DNA of 64,000 nt from Hetaerina americana (taxonomy: Eukaryota; Arthropoda; Insecta; Odonata; Calopterygidae): assembly GCA_022747635.1 (NCBI GenBank), contig JAKTNV010000003.1:10022548-10086547 (forward strand). Reading direction: 5' to 3'. The translations under genes were made by a program, and so were the position numbers. Under the pieces are notes generated by a model that searched no databases, was not told the DNA's origin, and saw nothing but the letters and a program-made list of their open reading frames with translations. Of this stretch, positions 34,986 to 47,859 are shown piece after piece. The first letter of the stretch is position 1. Each line of letters starts with the position of its first letter.

Positions 34986-36163
34986 TTAGTTATATGAGCA
35001 GACTGTGGACAAGGAAAAGACCATTGCCTTTTGACAAAATAGGCTCAGTGGATGATCAACCTTTCTCAGGTTTTCTCCGCTTTTGGAAATATCATCCTAT
35101 GGAAAATATAATTTTTTCATTCCTTGCGTCATTAATCCACGTCATGGTCCCGATCGTCCCCTCCAGCTACCATCCGTCATGTATATAGTATACGCAGACA
35201 CTCCGGATTGTCTTACTTCTTGAAAGTGCTAGCTTAGGTCCGGCAAGATCCATCACAAATCCAGGAAGGGAAAGAACAGTGCCTCATTTTTTGATTGCCC
35301 CTGGAAGAAATGGCCGCTCCCTTCCTGTTTTCACACTCATCTCACTCCTCCTGCCAAATGCCTGAGAGCTTCTTTCCGTTACTTCCTACGGGGACAGGGA
35401 AAATATTTGAAAAACTCACACACACACACCAACAGACATTTGGAAAGACGTATGAATTCTCTGCAGAGGAAAATAAAGAAGGAAGTGACTCCTCCTCTGA
35501 AAGCTGTTGATAAAGCTCTGATGATTCCTTTGTTCCATTTTCGTCATATTTCTCGCCCTCGATCCCTCCACACCCTGACATGAATAGCAGCAGGGCTCTT
35601 AGGCACGTACGTTTTACCTTGGAGCGACGGTGAGAGGAAAGGGCGGCCAACTGCCCTTATCACTCCAACTCTCCTCCTCTCATTCTCGCCTCCATAAAAA
35701 ATTCCCCCCTCCTTCACTTCAAATAATCCGCCCTCTCGCTCCATTTCATGGCTGTATCGTATTTGCAGCGTTTTTTACGTTGGCTGGTGCAATCTCCTTC
35801 CTGAAGTGAGATCACGCCATTTTGGCGATTTTTGCTAGTTTTTTCGGCAAATTGGAGGCATACATCTTTTTCGAACATTACCTCTCCATTTTTAATTCCC
35901 AAACTCAGCAATTTCCTACGGGGAATTCCTTTTATTAAACCTTCATCTAATAGTTGTTACTGTCAGTTAGCATAAGTAAATGTTTATATTTTTTAACCAA
36001 TTTACGTATTCACAAATGTAATGATCCACTGTATGACGTTTATAACTACACTCTTATTGGTATACAAACGTGCAATAAAGGATTAATTGATTATCAGAGT
36101 ACTTTTAAAAATCAGTAAGCATGAGAAATTAATATCGTTCTTTCTTTTGATCATTCATTATTC

Positions 36164-36213
36164 CAACTTCAATTGCATTGCAATTGTAAGGTGCTATCAT
36201 GTAATTGAAGTTG
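36164..36213. repeat. Short inverted repeat, 15-bp arms
   Basis: CAACTTCAATTGCAT at 36164-36178 is matched by ATGTAATTGAAGTTG at 36199-36213 (14 of 15 bases pair) with a 20-base spacer. It could form a hairpin. Function unknown, and in AT-rich DNA such repeats arise by chance fairly often. Confidence 0.7.
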
Positions 36214-36789
36214 TGGTGCGTTTTCAGAATTTTCATTATTTTTCAGTACCCTGCAAGCCATCACTCGGGAGCGTGGCAGGTGGTGAATACACGCCAGACT
36301 AAATTTGACCCGAATATTTTCACCACTACCGCGGTCGGACAACGTTATTCTTATCATTTATCATTCGTGGAAAAAATGACATCTTAAATCTATTGGTTCT
36401 ACTCGTTATCTCTCTAATTTTATTGGCATGATCTCGCCTATCGTAGTACGATGGGATTAATAATACATTTTCAACATCATTGCTAAGGAGACATCCTTCC
36501 AATTCATGCAAGAGATTAAATCTCAAATGTAACCTTCGTTCCGTGAGTGAGTCCCAGTATAGGCGCTCTTATAATTTTCATACGCCGAAGGTCACTATTT
36601 TTTACTAAATTTTCATTTTGAACATGAAAAAAATTATTCAGTCCCACAATTGGCGCTTGGAGAAATTACGAAAAAAATGTTTCACGTTCTTGTGGATTTT
36701 TATTTAGCGTAATCAATTATGAATTAACCCATTTCTAGCGCCGTCGGTAGGTTGAAGGTGACCATAGAGATTTCGAGCGCTCAAAAGGC

Positions 36790-37450
36790 AACGCCACTTC
36801 CGTCCTCTCCCCGTTCTTTTCTCTCCTCCGAGCTCATCCCACATTTTTCCCTCCGTCTCCTCTTCACTCTCTCCCCTACTCATCTTCCCATCTCTTCCTT
36901 CACCCCCTTCCACGCCTCTCTCTCCCAGGAAGTTTATACTTTGAGCTCACGCGCAAACATTGGAAGCCGTCGCGCCTCAGGCCGGATTATAAACGGGAGA
37001 AGAGAGTGAGGGTTAGGGGAGGGGCGGGGGAGAGTGGGCAAGTTGAAAGCATGAGGCGTTTTGAGGAGGGGACGGACAAGCCGGGGGCCGGGAGGAGGGG
37101 ACGGAGGAGGAACGGAGAGCCCCACGGGCGGGCGGCAGAAGATGGATTGACCATTTCACACGGAAGATACGAGGCAGAGTGAGAAGCAAGAGTTCTCTTC
37201 TCCCACTCTCTCGAGACGGGTGGGGGGGATTCATGGTGAGGAGCGCACGGGGCGACCGGGGAAGGAAGGAATACGAGCGCGACCTTACAGCACGGCCGTC
37301 TGGATGTATGTAAGACCCAATCTCGGCGACGGCCGTGTGCGTGGGGAGACGGAGGCTCGAGCGGGAGAGTTAAGACTGTTTGGAGCGGCATTAGCGGTGG
37401 TGTTGGTGATAGGGGGATAAAGGCGCCGTCTATCGGATGATTCTCATAAA
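36790..37450. other. GC-rich island, pyrimidine-rich left part
   Basis: C/T-rich at 36800-36930, then G-rich and CpG-rich to about 37450. The minus strand is open for about 241 codons (36987-37712), but the translation is Pro/Ser/Arg-rich in the island and shows no domain. It could be a promoter-type island. I see no core promoter motif. Confidence 0.45.
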
Positions 37451-37454
37451 CGGC

Positions 37455-39290
37455 CGCCGTGGAAAACCTCGTGAGGTCTTGTATCGCTAGGTGAGAGGTA
37501 TTTGGTTTTTTACTCCCTCCCTCTCTTCTCCGAGAGAGTTTAAGGTTCCGGCTAAGGAACACCCGCCGCAAGCTCCGTCCCGAGTGGTGTCTTATGGCGT
37601 AGTCCATTGAGCTGATACATTTTAATTTCGGAGATGGCGATGGAGTTACGACATCTTTGACCGTTGTTTTAATGGGGAAAAAATGGGGACACTTCAGCAA
37701 TTTGCCAGCCATCGGTCACCCTCGGTGCGCTTCATGTTCGTGTTGGGAATCAATTTGCATGTGCGTGTTGGAGGGAACTAAGATGTCAGCTCTGCCCGGG
37801 GAACTCGTAATCGGATCATTTAATGTGACTGCGATTAAATTGGGAATTACATGTGGCGATCGGCCGCGGTGACATGAGTCTATTTCCTGTAGTTGGGACC
37901 CATAAGTTCTGGAATTAATTTTTTTAAAGTTCCTGCCATGCGGAAAAAAAATATTAGCATACTTCTCTCGTAGATGTTTGCATGCGGAGGTAATTTTAGC
38001 GAGACGGCGTCTTTAATTTGTAAAACTAGCTTTTATATATGGGCTCAGTCTTATTAATATTTCCTGTTGAAATTTATTAGTTTGGTATTACCGTTTTATT
38101 CCGTGACTTTCTTGTTGCTCAATGGAAAGATTTGTTCACGATCAACGGAACAACTTATAACTTTGTAGGTAGTTGCTTAAAGCAAAACTTTTTGTCAGGC
38201 ATTTCACAATTGTGGAATTCCAGCTTATATTACTCCCGAGTCGTCAAATATTTGGTATCCGTGAAGCATAATATTTCGATATGTTTAACCTCGGCATTCT
38301 CCGCAAGTTAAGGCGAATCTGCATGGACCAATTCCTTGCGTGGTGCGTTTTTTTATTTTTTGAAGTGTGCGCGAAAACATTTCAGAAACAAAAAGAGAAA
38401 TGTCGTTGAAGAAATGTTAAAAATGAGAACTTTCGTAGAAAATAAATCCGGTGAAGTTCACAACCTGTGTTTTGCAGTGTATGAAATTTAATAGTTACAA
38501 CTTATTTTTAGTTGGTGGTAAATATATGTAAAGCATTAATAAATGAATGTAATAAAACATAATTTCATCGAGGGATGTTATAAGGGAAGTGGGCAGAGGT
38601 GGCAACTTAGGCGTATCGTGAAATAACTTATCAGACTGTTGTCTCGGTAAGCTATCAATCGTTTCTTAAATGAGACAACCACCAAGAAAATCGCACAGAA
38701 GTTGACAAAGTACAGGCACGGATATTACGTGGTTTGGCTACCGAGAACTCTTGGTCAGCACACGAGTGGTACACTGAGTAATCCATCGCAAAAATATTAG
38801 CCGTCTTTCTTCATAGTTTATGAATTAAGTACTGGCTATTATTGAGACCTAGTCCTGCCCACCATTGCATATCTTTGGCCATGCGAAAAAATCACTCTAC
38901 CATGGCCATGGCGGGGCTGCTGAAGAACAGAGTCGTTTCTTGACATCCGTTGCTGGCTCGTTGACCAGCCTCTAAGAAACCAAATGATAATACATATATG
39001 ATTTATTTTATTATATATTTTTTCTTCTTTAACTCAAACAATGTTCGTAAACTGATCGCGTGAACCATATATATCAATAAATTGTCTGATGAATGACTTA
39101 CGTGCTGAGACGTTATCCAGTATTTCAGAAGTGGCCGTATTTTCGAAAAGATAAGCATGGATGGATACGACGCGTCATCGAATCCACTGGGACGCGTAAA
39201 TTGCTGAATGCGCCAGCATCTGGGATACGCCACCTGCATCAATTCATTGTGCAATGCATGCCGAATGAATTATTCCTGCGGGCAAAACAA
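37455..39290. other. AT-rich non-coding DNA
   Basis: No gene or recognised repeat. Confidence 0.6.
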
Positions 39291-39294
39291 GTCC

Positions 39295-39690
39295 TCTCCT
39301 TCATCCTCACCTGACTTGAGTTATTATTCTCGTACCCTTCAAGCAAACGCTGCGCAACATTTCCCTGGAGCTCTTGCCATCTTGTACGAGTCGAGGAGGG
39401 GGAAAAAGCATCGGTCCCTCTCCGCGGCGGCGCGTGCCTAGGGACTCAAACAGGCTGACCGGAACCGGAACAATGGAGCGCGTCCTTGCGAGCAATCTAA
39501 CTAGCATTGGGAACGAAGGGCAAAGGCTGATCTAGAATCGGTTCAGTCGACCAGCTTTCACAGTTGGCTAGCTTTCTGCTTCTGCCGCCGCCGAGCGAAC
39601 GAGTTACAAGGGCACGGCTTCATGTGTGCGATACAAATCGACATGCACTCGCCCAAGGGACGGCATTCCATCGAAATTCCCCTCTCCTCT
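39295..39690. other. Small CpG-containing GC-rich patch
   Basis: Moderately GC-rich with CpG clusters at 39418-39437 and 39583-39600. An initiator-like TCAGTC occurs at about 39544 without a TATA box or matching downstream element. No coding sequence recognised. Confidence 0.4.
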
Positions 39691-39694
39691 CTAC

Positions 39695-42600
39695 GGGAAA
39701 AGTATCGCTGTAATTAAGCTGTCATTCTAATCGGGTGGTAAATGAATCACCTGATAAGTGCTTATATCATATATCACTCGTGGATGCAAGAAATTAGATG
39801 TTTGAGCCAGTGGGAAATTGATCAAAGGGAGCGTCTCTCCTCCCTCATTTGTGATTGGAGAGATAAAATATCAATCTTTTGCGAAGGTGATATTTAAATC
39901 GGGCCACAAGAAGGAACGAACGACTTAAGTCGACACGGTAGATTTACTACTTTATGTTTTTCAAGCACGTAAATCGTCTGATTCGAGTCGACGTCCTGTC
40001 TAAATAGCTTCGAATCCATGGACCCCTACTTTGCGACTCATATATATGTAACAATGAAACATTAATGGTGAAAAGTTCAATTTCAACGATGAAATGTGTA
40101 TAATTGGACTAGGCAATGAAACTTCTAATGTTTTACTTCAATTTTTCATTATTTTTGGTAACTATGTTATCTGAAAATGTATAAGTTGGCGTTGAATTGC
40201 CCAAAACTATAAGCAGTTATTTATTTGTTAACACCTAATTTCTACTTGCTTACTTGGCAGCAACTTCTAATTTGACTCGATTTACGCAGGGTACAATATT
40301 TCACTCTCAGCGGTAATGCGTGACTATTTGAAAATTCCATATAAATGGACTGATCACGCGTTTAATACATTTAGATATTGAAGAATATGTCAATGAAAGT
40401 CACAGAAAACTATTTCATTGCAGTTTTCATGGGATCCGGCTGAAATTGGGAAGTAAACTCGCATTTTCTCAGCTAAGTGATATATTTCAATGGAGATGAG
40501 TTACCGTTCAATAAAATGAATTGTTTTAAGTTGAATCAGAATTAACTTTTAAGTTAATCTTCAAGTTAAATAATTTTTAATTCCCAAAAAATTCAGTGCA
40601 AAACACTTTTCCAATGCTCTAAGAAGGAATGAGTCATTACAGAAGCTGACAAATGTGTGTATATTTCTCTAATTATGATAGGAGTGGCTTTCTGAAGTCG
40701 AAGACTTCCAATTATCTCCCCTCCTGCCTCACATTGGCATTAGCCTAAAGTTGTTATTTTGAGGAATAAGTTTCATCTAATTATTGACATTTTTACTTGT
40801 ATATATAATCTTTTGTACTTTGTTTTTCTCAAATAAACGCGCCACTCTAAATTCTTCAGAGAAAAAAAGTAGATTTAAATGTGCTATTCGAATAATTAAC
40901 TATTTAATTAAGCATACGAGTATTAACGCTTTCTTACGACCAAGCCTGGGATCGAATAAAATTATAAACGTTCAGTTTTGCGCAATTTCTGAATAATTCT
41001 TTATTTTAGGCAGGCTTAGAAAAAAAATTCTTTTGAGTGGAACGTCTACGGATTTAGAGAAGAGTGATACTTCAAAGAGTTTTGATGCTCAGAATCAATT
41101 TTAACTAATGACTTACCATTGGGACGCTGAATAGAATCGGATAATCTCATTTATTTTTTGGGTCATTATTATTTAGTGAGCAAAAGTTTTCCCAGAAATT
41201 TAGGTGGAAAGTTTATATCGATCTCATGTTTGATAAAAATTGTGCATGTTTCCGCAAGGTGTATCTAAAATTACGGCTTCAGTATGCCACCTAATTTGTA
41301 GGGTACGATGGGTATTTTAGCGTGTTTAACTCGGTCACTTCCAATCATATAACTACGGATGACCTTGAGTAATCGATTACCGTGTCCGTCCACCGCCTTG
41401 TAACGGAAATAATTTCATTAAGGACCTTCTTGCGTAATAAAAGTTGGTGTACCGCCAAAACCTAGTTTGTTCTTACGATGGGAGGTGCTAAGACTCCCGG
41501 TGAGTGCCAAAGATAAAAATAGGCAGCAATGAATGCTCATACTGTTTAGTTTTTGGGTTAAGGAAGTCCAGGTGAGGTTATCCTGCGTAATATCTTAATC
41601 CTTGATTTTCGATGTCTTTGTCAAAAAATTGTCAATTGCAAGCAAAATGAAAATTGATTTTACGGGACATATGGTACGCAATTTTTCATAAAAAACTAAT
41701 ACCGCTGTCCTTTTAGATTCCCTTAACTTTCCTTGCCAATGTCATTTATTTAAAAACAATAAATAATTATGGCTCTCGGAATGAATACAAATATTTTTGG
41801 GAAATGAGACTAAACTAAAGTGGTAATGTAAAATCAAATAATTTCTCTGTTTAATGGTATAGTATATCATCACACTTTTCTTCCTTATTTTTATTTGAAT
41901 TAGCAAATATGAAATTATTTCCCGGTGAAGCATGATGATTATGTTTAAAACTTGTTTTATATGCTGGTCAAGTTAACCATTAGATTGGAAGCAACTTGGG
42001 ATTAAATACGTGTACAAAATAGCTGGATGATATCATTTGAATTCATTTAGAGGTGTTCATTTCTTCGTCCGTTGGCCTATTCCATTTAATGTCGCTTCCA
42101 TATTATACAAATAGACATCTTTATCCAATACTGAAAATGAGATGCATTGTGACCTTTGACGAATGTACAAGTTAGGGTTCCTTATCCACTTGAATAGTGT
42201 CCTAACATACGCATTCCATTATGGCCAGAACTCCATTTCCCCATTAGCCATTGACCTCTCAAAATTTAAGTTAAAATATAACTACGTACAATCAGTCCAA
42301 AGTGGTTGTCATGACGCAAACAGGTGCCACTTAAAGTTTTCGGGGGAAATAGAAGGACCGATAAGAATTAAGGACCGTAATTTGTTAAGTTGAGTGATAA
42401 AACGGTAATATTTATCATTTATCTCATTTCGTACCTGAGCCACACATCAGCGTATTAGGAATAATCTCAATTTGCATTCATGTATTCCTTCTAATGCGAT
42501 AACTATGCTTGGAAATTACTGCTAGGCACAACTGATATAATTTAATAAATTACTCACATTATTGCGTCGTTCATTATTAAATATTTTATGTCACATTAGA

Positions 42601-43125
42601 TCCGGTTATTTGGGGGATGGGTCGTTTTTATGGGGTTGAGTGATAGATTTTGGGAAAGTAGGGCACCCCTTGGTTACTTAACCATCTAATTCTGTGGATG
42701 TAAAGTGTAAATTGATGCTCTGCGTATTTTCGTACGTAAAAGAAATAATCCTCTCGAGTTTCTCATGGTATATGATTCATCTCGTCGTATATTTTTGAAA
42801 CATTTGAAGTTCAAGGTGTAAAAGATAAAATGGTGTTCATTGGCAAAGTCGGAGAGAGATTCGGATAATTTCCTTTAAAACGAATTCCCTAGCTACAGTC
42901 CCGGAGGGATGTAGTGTCCAAAACTTGTTTACAAAATGCCTGCTGGGAAGGAAATGTTGGGCATCAATCGAGTGAGTCCACTTTTAGTTCCCCTGAACTG
43001 CGACAGAAGTATCGTTCTCTGTCCCCAGGCACTTACTGCCCGGAAGTTATGTTCAGTCACCCCTCGTTCATCCACACTTGAACGAGACTTGGAGTAGGTA
43101 CTCGTTGGAACTCGCATAGGAATAC
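39695..43125. other. AT-rich non-coding DNA
   Basis: About 3.4 kb with no gene, RNA or recognised repeat. All open frames are short. Confidence 0.6.
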
Positions 43126-43129
43126 AGGA

Positions 43130-44075
43130 TTTCATGAAAGTGAGGTTACTCCTCGTATTTGTTGTTGGGGATGGAACTGGTAGTCGGCGAAAAGAGAGAG
43201 AGCGTATTTTTACGACCCTTCCAAACCGTCTACTTTCAAATGTTTACCTTCGACGAAGGGAAAGAAAATTCCACATCGTTTACGAAGTCGGAGATGAGAT
43301 AGGGAAGCATTCCGAGGACCAAAGAAAATAGGAAATCACAACACATTTTGAGGAAAGATGCGAAGCTGAAGAGATATAAAAGAACGGAGAGAGAGAGAGA
43401 GGTAGATGGCTGCGGAAAGGAGCTCAGAGGGAATGTAGGTATTTATGTGCGGCAGTGGAAGGGATAAAGAGTCGTTATGGATGAAAGAATGGAGGAAGAA
43501 GCTGTATGCCAGTGCGTTGTAAGTGTGTGGACTATCGTGACGCTGTCGGCCTTGGCGTTTCTCTGTCGAGGGGGGCGGCGAAGGAGGAGGGGGGTCGAGA
43601 CTGAAGGTGGGGCTTGGAGGCTGTAGAAGAAGATGCGTGTAAGTAATGGAGGAGGATGGGGGAGGGGTTGCTGGAAGATGAGAGAACCGTTGTGGGAAAA
43701 GAAAGCGGTCCGAAGGGGAGGGGCCCGGAGAGAGGTGGAGGAGGATTGGAAGTTTTTGTTATTACTTGCCCTCGGGAGTGAACGTGTCGGCTGCGGGGCG
43801 GTTGGGCGGGGAGACAGAGGGGGTAATGAAGCGAGGTGTGCGGTTGGGTAGAGTGGTTAGCGCGGCCGGCCGGCCGGTGAAGAGAGGTTGCCCGGGTGGG
43901 GGTGGGCTGGGTGGAGAATGTTACGCAAACGTATCGCATCCTCCATGCGCACCTTGGCGACCAAGAATGTCGGGGTCGTCGTTGGAGATTTTTGTCCACC
44001 AAGATTTTTTTAAGTCCTTGGGGCGCGAGGCACGTGGTTGGGTGGAGAGATATTGCTCCTCTTTTGAGAAGGAAT
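43130..44075 (+). other. Purine-rich block merging into GC-rich island
   Basis: G/A-rich on the + strand from about 43140 to 43760, with (GA)n near 43389-43400. It then becomes GC/CpG-rich to about 43980. The 197-codon minus-strand frame and the + frames overlap and are compositional. A tRNA-head-like GGTAGAGTGGTTAGCGCG occurs at 43847-43864 just before a (GGCC)n run. Confidence 0.5.
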
Positions 44076-44079
44076 ATTT

Positions 44080-45070
44080 GCGAGACTTCAAAGGCGTAAG
44101 TAAACCTAGGTCTGATTTTTATCAATAATTATGGAGTTCTATTAAGCGGCAAGTAAATATTTTCTTGTTCAGATTGTTTTCTCTAAGCGAATTTCATGGC
44201 TTGAGTGACAAGAATTTATTTTAGCCTTAAGAGTTGTTGTTAGGCTGCTATAATAACTACGAAATGTATAGTGGGAAATGAAGAAGATAGTAACCATGAC
44301 AGAGGGTTTGGAAAAGGTACCATGATGTAATAATTTTAATTTTCTGCAATTAACTTGGGTAAATAATGCTTTATCGTATTCTTCTTATATAGGGCTTCTA
44401 AATTACGGAATGGCTTCTTGATGGAAAACGATGGCAGAGGCTATGCAAACATGATCTATGTCTGTCTACGTACGTTTGTTTACCTCTCTGTTTCAGTGAT
44501 TTTGGATCGTTATCTTTTATGTGAAACTCACAAATTAGAGTGATATATTCAACATTTTTATTGAGCGATAGAGGATTCGAATGCGAATTATTCAAATTTA
44601 TTGAATGCCGATAGTGCATTTAAAATAAATAACCTGCCAGGCACAGTAAAAATATAATGAATGAATGACAACGTTATGACATCTGGGGATTTGAAATCAA
44701 ATTGACATTTATTAGCAAATGATTTCCATATTTTGTAAAATATCTTCTATGACAGCAGCAGTATACTGGTTTGTAAAATTTAGGCTTGCTTCATTTCAAT
44801 TCAAGAAAATGTTATGTAACTGAACTCTTGCTTTATTTAACGTCATACTTTGCAGCCGGTGGATCGGCATTAAATGTCAAATAAGTGGGTGGTGGTTTCC
44901 ATAATTTTTACTCAATTAGCATTCGATTAAGAATTCCTCTCCCTCTTTAAACTCACCCATCGTATCGCTTGAATGGCTTTCGTTCCGTGGGTATATAGGG
45001 AGCTGTCCATGATTTGACGATCGGAGTGTGGAATGGAATGAGACATCAACATCGTTTACTGCGGCTAGTC
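44080..45070. other. AT-rich non-coding DNA
   Basis: No gene or recognised repeat. Confidence 0.6.
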
Positions 45071-45079
45071 CTACGGAAG

Positions 45080-45720
45080 GGGAGTGGGAGGATGGAGGCG
45101 GGCACCCATGAGCGGGAGAGAAAGGAAGGGGAGAAAGGAGATATCCCAACGTCGCGATAAAAATCGCGCTCCAGCGCGGCGAAGGGGGATGCTGAACGAA
45201 GATGCAAATTCGCGATGCTCCCAAAGAGACTCACCTTCCCTGAGAGAGCGCGCACCGATAAACCAGTTCCTTGGCAACTCAACGCGAACCCCGCCGCATG
45301 ACTCTAATCCACCCCCTGGCGTCCCTCTAAATATCTCACCGGATTATCCGATACAGGAGAGTGAGGGAGGATCCTGGTAGGAAAGCCTCCCTCGCCCACT
45401 CTCAAAGAGTCCCATCGCCGTGTTTGCTCTCACCTACTTTACGAGGGTGTCCTTCCCTCTCTCAAGAAGGTCCCCTCGATGAGTGGGTACGTCTCCATCC
45501 TCCGGCACGTCTGCCTCCGCCGAGGGCACGCGAGGCGACCGGGGAGGCGACGGACACGAGAGGCGGGCACACACAGCAGCCTCCATTCGGCGACAGCGCG
45601 GGACTGGGCGCGCCTCTCTCGCCGGGGTCGGCCGGCATGGGGCGAGGCGAGGGGTGGCTGGGCACGTTTCGCTCCGCATCTTTCCCACGCGACGAGCACG
45701 AGGGGCGTCGCATGATTAAA
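45080..45720. other. GC/CpG-rich island
   Basis: About 640 bases rich in CpG, densest at 45480-45700. Several overlapping frames on both strands (up to 160 codons) are Arg/Pro/Ala-rich without a domain. A TATA-like CATATAAGCC lies at about 45836-45845 and a strong hairpin follows at 45891-45955. A promoter-type island is possible but unproven. Confidence 0.5.
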
Positions 45721-45890
45721 TATGCACGCGTACCAACATATTATATGCCTCGTGTCCACACCGAGATATTTTTTCTCTTTCAACGAGTTAGAGAACACCG
45801 GTCAATTCCCCTGGACGTTCTCCTGCCGATCCGGTACATATAAGCCTCCTTATTACCACCGTAAAGAGAGAGAATGGAGCTTTTCTACAT

Positions 45891-45955
45891 TCCGACTCGC
45901 GAAGTAGTATCTCATGCGTCCCATCGGGCGAGCACTTCACTTCTAGCGAGTCGGA
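45891..45955. repeat. Hairpin-forming inverted repeat, 15-bp stem
   Basis: TCCGACTCGCGAAGT at 45891-45905 pairs with ACTTC-TA-GCGAGTCGGA at 45939-45955, giving 10 + 5 base pairs with a two-base bulge and a 33-base loop. The GC-rich outer stem makes it more stable than the other short hairpins in the window. Confidence 0.8.
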
Positions 45956-45959
45956 GTTA

Positions 45960-46780
45960 ATGAAACCGTTTCGCCAAAGCCTCAGGGAGGAGTGGTTGAA
46001 AAAGGGAGAAGGAGATATGCAGGAGAGGGCAGGTGGAGAAAAGGAGAAGTTGTTCAAAATAAAAAGAAAGAAGAAGGGGAAAACCAACTCGGACTCCCTT
46101 CCGTTCCTTTTCCCGTTCCTCCGGCTATCCGACAGGTAGACACCTCCGGGCATGCCTCGTGAAGTGTACATGCAGCGTGCTCCTGTGACTAAGAGAGGGT
46201 GGAGGAAGGAGGGTTGTGTAGTTCATATGAACCATCTTGCCCAACTTGATATTGTAATCCGCGGAATGAGATGCGACCAACGTATGTATGTATCTTGTAT
46301 GTCTCCGCGGTATGTTTCTTTGGGGGTCGAGGGTCTTTCACGCGCACTCTCCCCCCTACCTCCGTCTCTCTCTGCCGGCTCGCGGCTCTTCCTCCCAGGC
46401 CAAAGGGTGATGGATGTAGGGGGAGCTGCGGTGGCGAATATCTTCCCGTATCTTTGCAACCCTCTTCGCTTTTCTTTGCAAATCCCCCCTCCTCCTTGCG
46501 TGGAGTTCGCAAGGCCCCTCTCTCCTTTCCGCTTCCACTTCTCCTCCGCTAATGTCGTCGGCTCCATCGCCTTCCTTCTACTCGCCTCGGAGTTGGTGCA
46601 ATTCATTGTCACCTTGACGATTGCCTCCAAACCTTCTCCTGCCTCTTTCTCCGTTCCCCTCTCCTGCTCCCGCATTAGCTTGCGCCTCTGCTTTGTTTTC
46701 CCAATTCTGCCATTCCTATTTCCTCTTCAACCCCTACTACCCTATCATTACCTCTTACAGGGGTAAAATTTTTAATCCCT
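45960..46780. other. Mixed and C/T-rich region
   Basis: Purine-rich at 45985-46080, then C/T-rich with CpG from 46320 to about 46750. The 204-codon + frame at 46152-46766 is Leu/Pro/Ser/Phe-rich with hydrophobic stretches caused by T/C-rich codons. It has no recognisable domain, and frames on the minus strand overlap it. Not called. Confidence 0.45.
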
Positions 46781-46784
46781 GTCT

Positions 46785-47850
46785 GACACATTCTATCGTA
46801 TGTACATACCGATGGGAGAGATGTTTTTGGTAGCGTGGCAGCTTTGGTAGCCAAGAGAGAGTTTTCATTGATTGGATTAAATTCCCGATTCATCATCATT
46901 ATGCCATTGTATCGAGTGAAATTTATATTTCATTTTTTTATTCCATATTTTCCTTTGAATTATATATTCATACATATATTTGAGGAGTGAAGTAGCACTT
47001 ATTTAAATGTGCTTACGTTTTTAAAGACTTTCAATACATAACACTGTTTTAGCCATTGCTCGATGAAATTTCTCTAGTGTACCGATAACAGAAACACATT
47101 AATTCCGCCATTAATGTTTATTGACGACCATGGTTTCATCACTGTGCCTTATAATGCCGCAGGGTGGTGGCAACAAGGTCTAAAATAAATTTAATTGTCG
47201 AATTAATGCGTTTCTTTCATCATATGTGAAACATTTTATTCAAACAGCGACTAGAATATTCTCAATGCTTGTTTTCGTCTCTTATCACAAGGATATCTTT
47301 CACCGCGAACTGAGAATTGCTGAAAATATCTATCGATAATTTATACCACCATAATAAATGTGATAGGTATTAAAATATAGAACAGCATGGATTTGGGAAT
47401 TATTTATTTATATGCCCAATAGAATCTTGATAGGCCTGACGGCAAACCTCGAAAACTAAATGATGTTGATGGTTATTATAACTGAAAAATTTGAACATTG
47501 TACAAATAATGTTTTCACGCAGTAGAATACGTAACTTTTGCAGGTTTAATCCTCTCAGCCGTGCTACCTTACTCCTCAAGGTACAGGAATTCCAAGGCAT
47601 GATATATTTACAATTATTCTTCATTTACGTTTGTTCTTCTGCACATTCATCTTCCTATATTTAGACCCCCGGCTCCGTGTAAGATCTGAAATATGTTAGG
47701 GGTTAAAACGTCTCGCTATTTATTTCATTCGTTTCATTTCTATCACTTGGGCACACCAGGATGACTTTCAACTTTTGGGCATCCTCTTAAGAGTAAAGAA
47801 TACCCTTCATGAGTTTTTCTTCCTTCCCAGTGTTCACTCCTCCCTTGCCT
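46785..47850. other. AT-rich non-coding DNA
   Basis: No gene or recognised repeat. Confidence 0.6.
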
Positions 47851-47859
47851 CCGCCTCGT

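Larger units (their letters stand above)
33975..36785. other. AT-rich non-coding DNA
   Basis: No gene recognised. A possible repeat end lies at about 34890-34985. A C/T-leaning patch lies at 35290-35720 with a short (CA)n at about 35416. A short hairpin lies at 36164-36213. Frames up to ~102 codons are not protein-like. Confidence 0.55.

Noticed and set aside
36987..37712. 241-codon minus-strand frame
   Set aside because: Pro/Ser/Arg-rich in the GC island and unremarkable outside it. No recognisable family, and no intron or promoter signals.
39540..39575. TCAGTC initiator-like motif in a CpG patch
   Set aside because: No TATA box at the right distance and the +28 to +32 bases do not fit a downstream promoter element. 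A 6-base match alone is expected by chance.
46152..46766. 204-codon + frame with hydrophobic stretches resembling membrane segments
   Set aside because: The hydrophobic residues come from T/C-rich codons in a pyrimidine-rich block, several minus-strand frames overlap it, and there is no family resemblance.
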